This document shows positions 1 through 5,765 of a DNA stretch of 21,352 bases, in pieces; position 1 is the stretch's first letter; every line of letters begins with the position of its first letter. A model generated the notes under the pieces. That model was not told the origin of the DNA, did no database searches, and saw only the letters and a program-made list of their open reading frames with translations. Source of the DNA: SIG673 sp045658525 (lineage in GTDB: Bacteria > Bacillota > Clostridia > Oscillospirales > CAG-272); the NCBI GenBank assembly GCA_045658525.1, contig JAZOVD010000073.1, positions 1 through 21,352 on the forward strand, in the 5' to 3' direction. The position numbers and the translations under genes are program-made.

Positions 1-4
1 CAAT

Positions 5-33
5 AGTATACACGAAAACAAAGAGGTTGTCAA
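5..33 (-). promoter_or_regulatory. Array promoter P1, transcript leaves the window
   Basis: The -35 box is TTGACA (28-33) and the -10 box TATACT (5-10), with a 17-base spacer. The RNA it would drive lies beyond the left edge, so nothing can be said about it. Confidence 0.7.
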
Positions 34-45
34 TACTTTTTACAG

Positions 46-120
46 AAAATAAAAAAGACCTCAAGAGCCATACCTGCGGATCCGTCACCGGAAGCCAAGA
101 GAAAGACTTTTGAAATCTTT
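46..120 (-). ncRNA. Array RNA I2, candidate structured RNA without its own promoter
   Basis: The 5' arm (107-120) and 3' arm (54-67) pair over 13 of 14 positions, including two G-U pairs. A U-rich tail follows at 46-53. Inside is a UCCG/CGGA hairpin closed over GUGA, a GNRA-type loop. No -35/-10 pair stands at the expected place upstream, so it may be a decayed unit, or be made by read-through from P2. Confidence 0.4.
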
Positions 121-128
121 AAGATTAG

Positions 129-185
129 AAAATTTTTAGCAAGAAATGGACTGCAATTGTCCATACCACTAAAATCCCTAACTCC
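129..185 (-). ncRNA. Array RNA I1, short candidate RNA downstream of P2
   Basis: Transcription from P2 should begin near 185. A GGGATTTTAG arm (169-178) can pair, with wobbles and one bulge, with the sequence at about 129-139. A six-base-pair hairpin ATGGAC/GTCCAT lies between. The tail is short and A/T-rich. This is the weakest structure among the units that have a promoter. Confidence 0.35.
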
Positions 186-191
186 TCTAAC

Positions 192-220
192 ATTATACAC
201 GAAAATTGGCAGATTGTCAA
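192..220 (-). promoter_or_regulatory. Array promoter P2
   Basis: This is an exact consensus sigma-A promoter: TTGACA (215-220), a 17-base spacer, TATAAT (192-197). The upstream T-run and the bases GTCTGAGC leading into TATTGACA closely match those of P5. Confidence 0.75.
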
Positions 221-230
221 TAGCTCAGAC

Positions 231-300
231 AAAAAAGAAGGAGCAATACCGTTCAAGACCGAGACCGATAAACGGCACACTTGGCGGAATGCTTCTTCTT
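231..300 (-). ncRNA. Array RNA H2, candidate structured RNA without a clear promoter
   Basis: The arms 290-300 and 235-245 pair at 10 of 11 positions and are followed by six U (231-236). An internal CCGTT/AACGG stem is present. At the promoter position there is only TTGATT with no usable -10 box, so the promoter may have decayed or the RNA may be co-transcribed with H1. It shares the octamer GTGTGCCG with RNA D. Confidence 0.4.
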
Positions 301-377
301 AAAATGAGAACCTTGCCACGCCGACAGGTAATCAAGTCCCCATCAATACGCCCGAAGCGAGCAGCGGTACAGTTCCC
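301..377 (-). ncRNA. Array RNA H1, downstream of P3
   Basis: The RNA should start at about 377. GGGAAC (372-377) pairs with GTTCTC (306-311), one pair being G-U, and a short tail of four U follows (301-304). It contains the 13-base element CGCTTCGGGCGTA (347-359), which recurs exactly in RNA G (474-486) and forms a small CGC/GCG hairpin. The weak tail suggests leaky termination into H2. Confidence 0.5.
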
Positions 378-383
378 AACAGC

Positions 384-412
384 AGTATACACCAAAACGA
401 GCAGAATGTCAA
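384..412 (-). promoter_or_regulatory. Array promoter P3
   Basis: TTGACA (407-412), a 17-base spacer and TATACT (384-389). The first base of the predicted H1 stem lies six bases past the -10 box. Confidence 0.7.
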
Positions 413-422
413 TACTTCTAAC

Positions 423-503
423 AAAAAACAAAGTGAGACTGAATTTCTGGCTGACTTAAAAGCCCGTCAGGTGTACGCCCGAAGCGTGTATCAACCTCAC
501 TTT
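423..503 (-). ncRNA. Array RNA G, small structured RNA downstream of P4
   Basis: The 5' arm AAAGTGAG (496-503) begins six bases after the -10 box and pairs perfectly with CTCACTTT (430-437). The tail is G followed by six U (423-428). Internal hairpins are ACGC/GCGT over UUCGG and CTGAC/GTCAG. It aligns along its whole length with RNA A. Across that alignment the outer stem and first hairpin differ in sequence while remaining paired, which supports an RNA structure rather than a protein. Confidence 0.65.
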
Positions 504-509
504 GAAAAT

Positions 510-538
510 ATTGTACTCGAAAATTCCAAAAATGTCAA
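510..538 (-). promoter_or_regulatory. Array promoter P4
   Basis: TTGACA (533-538), a 17-base spacer and TACAAT (510-515). A run of seven T lies upstream of the -35 box. Confidence 0.65.
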
Positions 539-548
539 TATTTCCGGC

Positions 549-650
549 AAAAAAAGTGTAAAATTTAATAAAAGTAAGAACACAGAGCTTACGTCCGTCG
601 ATATGACCGCTTCGAAAAGCGGTGAGGGATCAACCATCAGCTCTGTGTTT
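549..650 (-). ncRNA. Array RNA F, small structured RNA downstream of P5
   Basis: The 5' arm AACACAGAGCT (639-649) pairs over all 11 positions with AGCTCTGTGTT (579-589). Inside is a seven-base-pair hairpin ACCGCTT/AAGCGGT capped by UUCG, a very stable tetraloop. The 3' end is uncertain: a short U run follows the stem at 571-573 and a run of seven U lies further on at 549-555, so the RNA could be about 80 or about 100 nt. Confidence 0.6.
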
Positions 651-656
651 GATAAC

Positions 657-685
657 AGTGTATCACAAAACTACAAAAATGTCAA
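657..685 (-). promoter_or_regulatory. Array promoter P5
   Basis: TTGACA (680-685), a 17-base spacer and TACACT (657-662). Confidence 0.65.
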
Positions 686-695
686 TAGCTCAGGC

Positions 696-776
696 AAAAA
701 ATATGGAGCTCTTTTTATGCCGAAAGACAACGAGGGGTTGGGAAAAGAAAATCCCGCTCCATACCTAAGCTCCACT
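696..776 (-). ncRNA. Array RNA E, small structured RNA with two alternative outer stems
   Basis: One 3' arm (702-710) can pair with either of two 5' arms: TGGAGCT (768-774) or TATGGAGC (756-763, eight pairs). Six U follow (696-701). Using the inner arm, three hairpins lie inside: GGGA/TCCC, CAAC/GTTG and TCTTT/AAAGA, giving a cloverleaf-like outline. There is no tRNA-type T arm or CCA end. Start is predicted near 776 from P6. Confidence 0.6.
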
Positions 777-782
777 AATAAA

Positions 783-811
783 AGTATACACCAAAACGAG
801 CATATTGTCAA
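783..811 (-). promoter_or_regulatory. Array promoter P6
   Basis: TTGACA (806-811), a 17-base spacer and TATACT (783-788). Eight T upstream double as the tail of RNA D. Confidence 0.7.
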
Positions 812-820
812 GATTTTTGC

Positions 821-911
821 AAAAAAAATAGAAAGAGATACTGGTAGTCCGAGGATGGTTGAAGCATCGTCCCCTTCTACGAAGGCTCGGCACACCGCTG
901 GTACTCTTTCT
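821..911 (-). ncRNA. Array RNA D, small structured RNA downstream of P7
   Basis: The 5' arm AGAAAGAG (904-911) begins six bases after the -10 box and pairs perfectly with CTCTTTCT (830-837). A single A and eight U follow (821-829). Internally a CCGAG/CTCGG stem encloses two hairpins, CCTTC/GAAGG and GATG/CATC. The predicted length of about 91 nt and the clean stem-plus-U end make this one of the most convincing units. Confidence 0.7.
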
Positions 912-917
912 AATAAT

Positions 918-945
918 AGTATACCCAAAAACTCCAAAATGTCAA
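918..945 (-). promoter_or_regulatory. Array promoter P7
   Basis: TTGACA (940-945), a 16-base spacer and TATACT (918-923). It is the only copy with a 16-base spacer. Confidence 0.65.
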
Positions 946-1012
946 TAGGAAAATTTTGCATTTTACGGAAAGTCGGCAATTCAAACGATATATCTACTGT
1001 TTACAATGTCGG
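946..1012 (-). other. Decayed array unit remnant
   Basis: This interval between the tail of RNA C and P7 has no intact unit. CCGACA (1007-1012) resembles a mutated -35 box and TATATC (987-992) a -10 box, but only 14 bases separate them, and no closing stem is evident. It explains why the P7-P8 spacing is one of the longest in the array. Confidence 0.35.
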
Positions 1013-1091
1013 AAAAATGAAAGAAGATACGTTGCCGGGCAAGAAAATAATTTCTGCCATTCGTGGCTCAAAGGCCAACAACGTATCTTCT
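1013..1091 (-). ncRNA. Array RNA C, small structured RNA downstream of P8
   Basis: The 5' arm AGAAGATACGTTG (1079-1091) starts six bases after the -10 box and pairs over all 13 positions with the 3' arm (1022-1034). The tail TTCATTTTT follows. Two internal hairpins are TGGC/GCCA and GGCAGAAA/TTTCTTGCC with one bulge. This is the longest closing stem in the array and a strong intrinsic-terminator-like end. Confidence 0.7.
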
Positions 1092-1097
1092 GATAAC

Positions 1098-1126
1098 ACT
1101 ATACACCAAAATGACCGGATTGTCAA
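1098..1126 (-). promoter_or_regulatory. Array promoter P8
   Basis: TTGACA (1121-1126), a 17-base spacer and TATAGT (1098-1103). Confidence 0.65.
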
Positions 1127-1137
1127 TATTTTTAACG

Positions 1138-1210
1138 AAAATAAAAAGACGAGATCGTCAAGTAAGAGGTCACCCCAAAAGGCGTTGCCCGACAATACTT
1201 TCCCTCGTCC
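1138..1210 (-). ncRNA. Array RNA B, small structured RNA downstream of P9a
   Basis: GGACGAG (1204-1210) starts six bases after the -10 box and pairs with CTCGTCT (1147-1153), with one G-U pair. The tail TTTTATTTT follows. Inside, AAGTA/TACTT encloses a GGC/GCC hairpin. It is the shortest well-formed unit. Confidence 0.6.
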
Positions 1211-1216
1211 AATATT

Positions 1217-1245
1217 AGTATAGCATGGTTATTAGAAAATTTCAA
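1217..1245 (-). promoter_or_regulatory. Array promoter P9a, diverged -35 box
   Basis: TTGAAA (1240-1245), a 17-base spacer and TATACT (1217-1222). It is the only structured copy whose -35 box departs from TTGACA. The spacer is also unlike those of the other copies. Confidence 0.55.
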
Positions 1246-1254
1246 CCCTTTTGC

Positions 1255-1344
1255 AAAAATAAAAAGAAAGCAGTCCACAATATCTCGCTGATTTAAAGAA
1301 AATCCGCAAGGCGTACGTCCAAGACGTTAAAGAGAACTGCTTTG
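1255..1344 (-). ncRNA. Array RNA A, first unit of the array, downstream of P9
   Basis: AAAGCAGT (1336-1343) begins six bases after the -10 box and pairs perfectly with ACTGCTTT (1267-1274). The tail CTTTTTATTTTT runs to 1255. A TCTC/GAGA stem encloses hairpins ACGTC/GACGT, CGC/GCG and GATTT/AAATC. It is a diverged copy of RNA G with compensating changes in the outer stem. Confidence 0.65.
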
Positions 1345-1349
1345 ATTAT

Positions 1350-1378
1350 AATATACACAAAAATTTCGTAAATGTCAA
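1350..1378 (-). promoter_or_regulatory. Array promoter P9, right end of the array
   Basis: TTGACA (1373-1378), a 17-base spacer and TATATT (1350-1355). It has the conserved T-run upstream although its upstream neighbour is a protein gene, so the T-run may also serve as an UP element. It lies 25 bases after the stop codon of the HAD hydrolase gene. Confidence 0.65.
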
Positions 1379-1402
1379 TGGCTTTGAAAAAACTTATACT
1401 TT

Positions 1403-2068
1403 TCAGCGTGCATCGAAATCGTAATTTACAAGCCTTGCAAGCTCACTTGGCTCGTCAATAAGAAGCTCAGCACCGTGTTCTATAAGCATTTCACGGCTTC
1501 TGTAACCCCAAGTAACGCCCACGGCGTGAACTCCCGAATTTTTCGCCGTTACCATATCTACGTTGGAATCTCCAACCAAAGCGCATTCTTCGGGCTTAAC
1601 TCCGAGCTTTTCGCAAACGTATAGAATTGCCGAAGGGTCAGGCTTTGGCGGAAATTGCCCTTGACCGAGCACCTCGGTAAATACACCGTCGGGAAAAAGC
1701 TTTTTTATGATGTTTTTTACGAAAAGGTCCTGCTTATTTGAAAGAACTGCTATTGGTACACGCTTTGACATCTCGCATACAGTGTCTACTATACCGGCAT
1801 ACGGATAGGTGCGGTTAGCGTAACACTTTTCGTAATACCCTTCGTATACCGAAAGGCACTTACGCACAAATTCCTCGTCCTCGCGGTACTTTTCGGGCAG
1901 AGAACGCCTTATAAGCTGAAAAGCGCCGTTATTTATGTTGGCAAGCGCCTGCGCTCTGTCAAGCGTAGGGAAGCCGTATTCTCTTAGCATAGAATTTACG
2001 CCGTCCGCTATATCGTCTATCGTATCGGCGATAGTTCCGTCAAGATCGAATATTACTGCCTTTATCAT
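1403..2068 (-). CDS. HAD-family phosphatase, phosphoglycolate phosphatase-like
   Basis: The product is a cytoplasmic haloacid-dehalogenase-type phosphatase of about 221 residues, probably acting on phosphoglycolate or a similar small phosphate ester. Motif I is FDLDGT (Asp8 and Asp10 from the chosen start), motif II is VLSNK, the motif III lysine lies in PPKPDP, and motif IV is GDSNVD. A helical C1-type cap fills the space after motif I. I chose the ATG at 2068 because it overlaps the addA stop as ATGA and has AAGGA five bases upstream; an in-frame ATG at 2095 would run back into addA. Translational coupling to addA is likely. Phosphoglycolate phosphatases can clear the 3'-phosphoglycolate left at oxidised DNA breaks, which could fit the addBA context, but that is inference. 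Substrate cannot be set from sequence alone. Confidence 0.85.
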   Translation of the reverse strand: MIKAVIFDLDGTIADTIDDIADGVNSMLREYGFPTLDRAQALANINNGAFQLIRRSLPEKYREDEEFVRKCLSVYEGYYEKCYANRTYPYAGIVDTVCEMSKRVPIAVLSNKQDLFVKNIIKKLFPDGVFTEVLGQGQFPPKPDPSAILYVCEKLGVKPEECALVGDSNVDMVTAKNSGVHAVGVTWGYRSREMLIEHGAELLIDEPSELARLVNYDFDAR

Positions 2069-5000
2069 ACTTTTCCTTTCTGTATCTCTATGCATCTGCC
2101 AAGCGCGAACGAGTAAACGAGCGTTCTTGTGACAGCTCTGCCAGTTAACCTTTCAAGCGCCGCGCGGTAGTAACCGAGCTGTCTTGAATGGGCATTTATA
2201 AAGAATTCGTTTTCCTTTTCCGTATTTCCGACAATGAAAGAGGGTACTTTATCTGTTTTGTAGTCTAAAAGCACCGTTTCGCCGTTCTTATCTGTAAAGT
2301 AACAGTCTATAACTCCCTGTACGAATATAAAATCGTCCGAAAGCTCTGTTTTTAACTCAGGGTTTGCGGTAAAATCAGATGCGGGAAGCTTTATATTGAA
2401 ACGGTACTCGCGTTCACACGCGGAAGCGGAACGCATCTCCCTGTATATATCCGAAGAAAGAAAGCTGTTTACCGCGTTTTTGTCTATTATATCAGCGTGA
2501 GACGGTAATATGAACTTATTTTCGCAAAGACGCGCTATTTCCTTATCGACACCGTGCTTTTCAAGCTCGTCAAAGTCACAGAACTGCATAAAAACGTGCG
2601 TTGCCGTACCTTTTTCGGCAGGAGACGGCTCTGATAACGCTTCGCTTAAAAACTTCGGATACGCAAGCTTTGAGCTATTATCTGAATTAGCCGTTTCTTT
2701 TTCGTGATCAAACATAGAAAGTAGCTCTGTTATTTCCACGGAGCTATCCTGTGTGTTTTCGTCAAGTATCTCGGGATAGAGCTTTGAAACGGATAGCTTT
2801 GACGGAAGCTTAGCTGAGTGGATATGAGGATAAACGAAATCAAAACGTTCTTTTAATACGTTATATACTTCCTCTCGGTCGTATTTTTCAACGTCTGTAC
2901 GTTCCTTGGAGCTTTTTTCCGTACAACAGACCTCGGTATTTGTTCCAATTATATCATTTTCAGAAATAACGGTAAGCTCATACCTCGGAGAAAGATCTGT
3001 TTTACATCTGAGAGCCGTGAGTATCCATTTAAGGTAACTGTTTTGCTCTATAAACGTCATTGGATCGCTTACCGAGGCGGAGTAGCGGCAAAGCAGATCG
3101 TATTTTTCAAAATTCTCAACGCTTGCGCAAACGTAAAGCGCGGTTTTAGCGCGTGTAAGCGCAACGTACAAAACACGCATCTCCTCGTCGGTCTGGGAAA
3201 GCTCGGTAAGAGTAGCAAGAGCAAGCCTGAACGGAGTATCGCTCGCCGTAAGACGAAGCTCGTCCTTTACCTTTACGGCAATACCGAGCGTGGGATCAGT
3301 AACTACCGAGCTTTTTATATCATCGGTATTAAGTCTATGCGCGCAGCCGCACACAAAGCAATGCTCAAATTCAAGCCCCTTGGAATGGTGTATGCTCATA
3401 AGCTTAACACCGTCCCCCTCGGTAGAAGCGCCCGCAGGAGATTTGCCGTTTTCCGTAAGAAGTCTTATTCTTTCGGTAAATGAATAAATATCGCTTTTTC
3501 CGGATGCGGCAAGCTCCTTTGCCATAGTATGAAGCTTTATAAGGTTTGAGCGTCTGCTCTTTACAACATTCTCAGGCGTTTCTCCGCCATCGTATATGAG
3601 AGTAAAGAATGAAGTTTCGTTATATATTTGCCAAAGTACCTTATCGACTGTATTCTTTGAGGCAAAACGCCTGATACGTTCAAGGAAACCAAGAAAATAT
3701 TTGCCCTTATCAAAATCGTTCTTCGCGGTATATTCAGCAAGAGCGCCGAAAAGAGAGGATACGGAGCTTTCACGTCTTATATTGATAAGCTCGTCAAGAG
3801 TAAATCCGAACACAGGACTCCTGAGCGCGCCCGCAAGGAAAATGTCTCTGTACGGATTATCGGCGCAGTTTATAAGACAAAGCGCGAGCTGTATTTCGGG
3901 TGCTGAGATAAGCTCCGAGCCCTTTTCACTGCTTATAGCTATACCTCTTTTCCTGAGCGCCGCTTCAAAAACCGGCGCTGAGCTTTTGGTATTCCTAAGA
4001 AGTATGGCAATATCGGAAGCGGGAACACCGTCGGAAATAAGCGAGGCTATCTTATCCGAGACCATTTCGGCTTCAAGGTAATAAGAATTAGGTCTTTTTC
4101 CCTGCCTTTCCTTGCTTGGCATATTTTCAGCTATAAGTATATTGACCTTTGGTGCTTCCGTTTCGGTTTTCTTTCCGCAAATAAGCCTGTCGCTTACCGA
4201 ATACGGTATTCGGTAAGACATATCCGTTTTTGAAGGCTCTGTTCTGAAAAGCGCGTCTGAAACGGTATTTACAAATTCCGTTATAGGCTGAGCCGAACGG
4301 AAATTCTCAGAAAGAAACACCGTGCGACCGTCGCTATTACCGGAATACTCAGGGTTTTTGCCGTTATATTCGGTAAAAGAGCGTCTGTAATCGGAAAATA
4401 TGGACGGCATAGCTCCTCTGAAACCGTAAATGCTTTGCTTGATGTCTCCTACCATAAATATCGGAGAGGATACGGATAACGCTTCGAATATTTTGTTCTG
4501 CAACGGGTTTACGTCCTGATATTCGTCAACGTATATCTCGCTTAGCGAAGCGGAAAGGGAATAGGCGGTGGCGCTTGGAGTACCGTCGGAGTTATATAAA
4601 AGCTTTACGGTATAGTGTTCAAGATCGTTGTAGTCAAGGACTGATCTTGAAAGCTTATATTCCGAATAACGCCTGTCAAAGGCATAAAGAAACTCGGTAA
4701 GCGAGGAAAGCAGCGACACAGTAGCCTTTCCCGTGTATCTGATATCCTCGTCGGAAAAGCAAAAATACTTTGTACGCAGATCCTCAACAGTTTCGGAAAC
4801 GTATTTTCTTACTACCGTTCTGCAATATTCGCCCTCCTCGGTCTTGTTTTCGGCGCGGACGGCACCGAGACGAGACGCAGAATAAGCATCAAGATATTCA
4901 CGAATACCCTCATAGTTATTTTTTAGCGCAAGCTCGTAAAGTCCACTCATATACGCCATATCCTCTTTGAACTGCTCCGAGTACGCCTTTGAATACTTTT

Positions 5001-5727
5001 CGTCGCTTTCTATGTATAAAAGCGCGTTTTGTATAAGCTTTACGGCGTAAGAGGCGGATAAAGCGGCTTTTTTACAGATTATCTCGCCATACGGAGTCTT
5101 TCCGAACGGAAAAGAATATATATCCTGCTCAGCAGCGTTTTTCCAGTCCTCAAAGCCATTCGGCTGATTTTTTATCTTATCGTATATCGAAAGAAAAATA
5201 TCAGACAAACGCTCATCGCGCTCGGAAATAAAGTTCTCGGAAAAATGCGAAAAATCGGGAACAGGGGAGAACAGCCCCGCGAAAGCAGTTTCAAGTAATT
5301 CTTCGAGTATCTCGGCACGCATAGCGGAGATCTCGTTTTCATCCGCGACACGCATTGACGCGTTAAGACCAAGCGTCTGGAAATTGCTTTTTATAAGAGT
5401 AAGGCAAAGACCGTGTATGGTACTTATCTTAGCGGACGGAAGCTTTATGAGCTGCTGAGAGAGATGTCTGTTATTGGGATCAAGCGTAACGGCTTTGGTA
5501 AGCGCGCGACTTATCTTACCCTTTAATTCCTCTGCCGCAGCCTTAGTAAACGTAACCGCAAGGAGTCCGGAAATATCCGACGGTGAGTCCTTATCGGTAA
5601 GCGAACGTATTATTCTTTCGGTAAGTACAGTTGATTTTCCCGACCCTGCCGCTGCCGAAACAAGCACCTTTGGGGCTTTTACAGTTATGGCATCAAGCTG
5701 AGCGCTTGTCCATTTTATATCAGACAT
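2065..5727 (-). CDS. addA: ATP-dependent helicase/nuclease subunit A (AddA)
   Basis: AddA is the UvrD-type helicase and 3'-strand nuclease of the AddAB complex, which resects double-strand breaks until it meets a Chi sequence and then feeds RecA. Counting from an upstream ATG at 5745, the visible motifs are Walker A AAAGSGKST (31-39), DEYQD (407-411), GDIKQSIYGFRG (433-444), SENFRS (479-484), SIHHSKGLEFEH (784-795) and RVLYVALTRAK (857-867). The C-terminal RecB-type nuclease has GVID (Asp1147) and DYKTD (Asp1161, Lys1163). About 1,220 residues is normal. The ATG at 5727 is preferred: AGAAAGGAG stands at correct spacing before it, while the ATG at 5745 precedes that site. It follows addB by 38 bases and overlaps the phosphatase gene by four. 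Confidence 0.97.
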   Translation of the reverse strand: MSDIKWTSAQLDAITVKAPKVLVSAAAGSGKSTVLTERIIRSLTDKDSPSDISGLLAVTFTKAAAEELKGKISRALTKAVTLDPNNRHLSQQLIKLPSAKISTIHGLCLTLIKSNFQTLGLNASMRVADENEISAMRAEILEELLETAFAGLFSPVPDFSHFSENFISERDERLSDIFLSIYDKIKNQPNGFEDWKNAAEQDIYSFPFGKTPYGEIICKKAALSASYAVKLIQNALLYIESDEKYSKAYSEQFKEDMAYMSGLYELALKNNYEGIREYLDAYSASRLGAVRAENKTEEGEYCRTVVRKYVSETVEDLRTKYFCFSDEDIRYTGKATVSLLSSLTEFLYAFDRRYSEYKLSRSVLDYNDLEHYTVKLLYNSDGTPSATAYSLSASLSEIYVDEYQDVNPLQNKIFEALSVSSPIFMVGDIKQSIYGFRGAMPSIFSDYRRSFTEYNGKNPEYSGNSDGRTVFLSENFRSAQPITEFVNTVSDALFRTEPSKTDMSYRIPYSVSDRLICGKKTETEAPKVNILIAENMPSKERQGKRPNSYYLEAEMVSDKIASLISDGVPASDIAILLRNTKSSAPVFEAALRKRGIAISSEKGSELISAPEIQLALCLINCADNPYRDIFLAGALRSPVFGFTLDELINIRRESSVSSLFGALAEYTAKNDFDKGKYFLGFLERIRRFASKNTVDKVLWQIYNETSFFTLIYDGGETPENVVKSRRSNLIKLHTMAKELAASGKSDIYSFTERIRLLTENGKSPAGASTEGDGVKLMSIHHSKGLEFEHCFVCGCAHRLNTDDIKSSVVTDPTLGIAVKVKDELRLTASDTPFRLALATLTELSQTDEEMRVLYVALTRAKTALYVCASVENFEKYDLLCRYSASVSDPMTFIEQNSYLKWILTALRCKTDLSPRYELTVISENDIIGTNTEVCCTEKSSKERTDVEKYDREEVYNVLKERFDFVYPHIHSAKLPSKLSVSKLYPEILDENTQDSSVEITELLSMFDHEKETANSDNSSKLAYPKFLSEALSEPSPAEKGTATHVFMQFCDFDELEKHGVDKEIARLCENKFILPSHADIIDKNAVNSFLSSDIYREMRSASACEREYRFNIKLPASDFTANPELKTELSDDFIFVQGVIDCYFTDKNGETVLLDYKTDKVPSFIVGNTEKENEFFINAHSRQLGYYRAALERLTGRAVTRTLVYSFALGRCIEIQKGKV

Positions 5728-5765
5728 GCCGCTCTCCTTTCTCATTTATTTGATAGTATTATCAA

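Larger units (their letters stand above)
1..1378 (-). repeat. Tandem array of promoter plus small structured RNA units
   Basis: This stretch without protein genes is built from about ten degenerate repeats, best read on the minus strand. Each repeat has a run of T, then G(C/T) and about five bases, then TATTGACA, 16-17 variable bases and TATACT or a close variant. Spacing between successive -10 boxes is 187, 192, 126, 147, 126, 135, 180, 119 and 133 bases, from left to right. Between promoters lie sequences that differ widely but share one layout: a 5' arm starting usually six bases after the -10 box, one to three internal hairpins, a complementary 3' arm, and a U-rich tail. Two units seem to hold a second, promoterless RNA, and one interval holds a decayed remnant. 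The array starts just after the HAD hydrolase gene and leaves the window on the left. Function and family are unknown to me. Confidence 0.75.

Noticed and set aside
157..459. A 100-codon plus-strand open frame at the left end
   Set aside because: It is in a different frame from the other repeat-containing frame, has no ribosome site and crosses three array units.
471..1223. A 250-codon plus-strand open frame starting with ATG
   Set aside because: It lies antisense to the promoter-RNA array, lacks a ribosome site, and its repeated peptide is explained by the conserved promoter hexamers and T-runs. The frame was already open well before the ATG, and related sequence continues in other frames. 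The coding alternative is kept as a finding, not as a gene.
696..1344. tRNA or tRNA-like gene cluster
   Set aside because: Some units have cloverleaf-like outlines, but there is no T-arm consensus, anticodon arm of the right size or CCA, and the stem lengths vary from 6 to 13 pairs.
1..1378. CRISPR array
   Set aside because: The repeats are degenerate, only the hexamers and A/T-rich flank are conserved, spacing ranges from 119 to 192 bases, and the intervals fold into closed stems. No cas genes are in the window.
1..1378. Integron cassette array with attC sites
   Set aside because: attC sites flank cassette genes and carry conserved R boxes; here every unit has its own promoter and U tail, there are no cassette genes, and no integrase is in the window.
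1379..1402. Intrinsic terminator for the HAD phosphatase gene
   Set aside because: A T-run is present on the minus strand but no GC-containing stem precedes it; the T-run fits the repeat's upstream element better.
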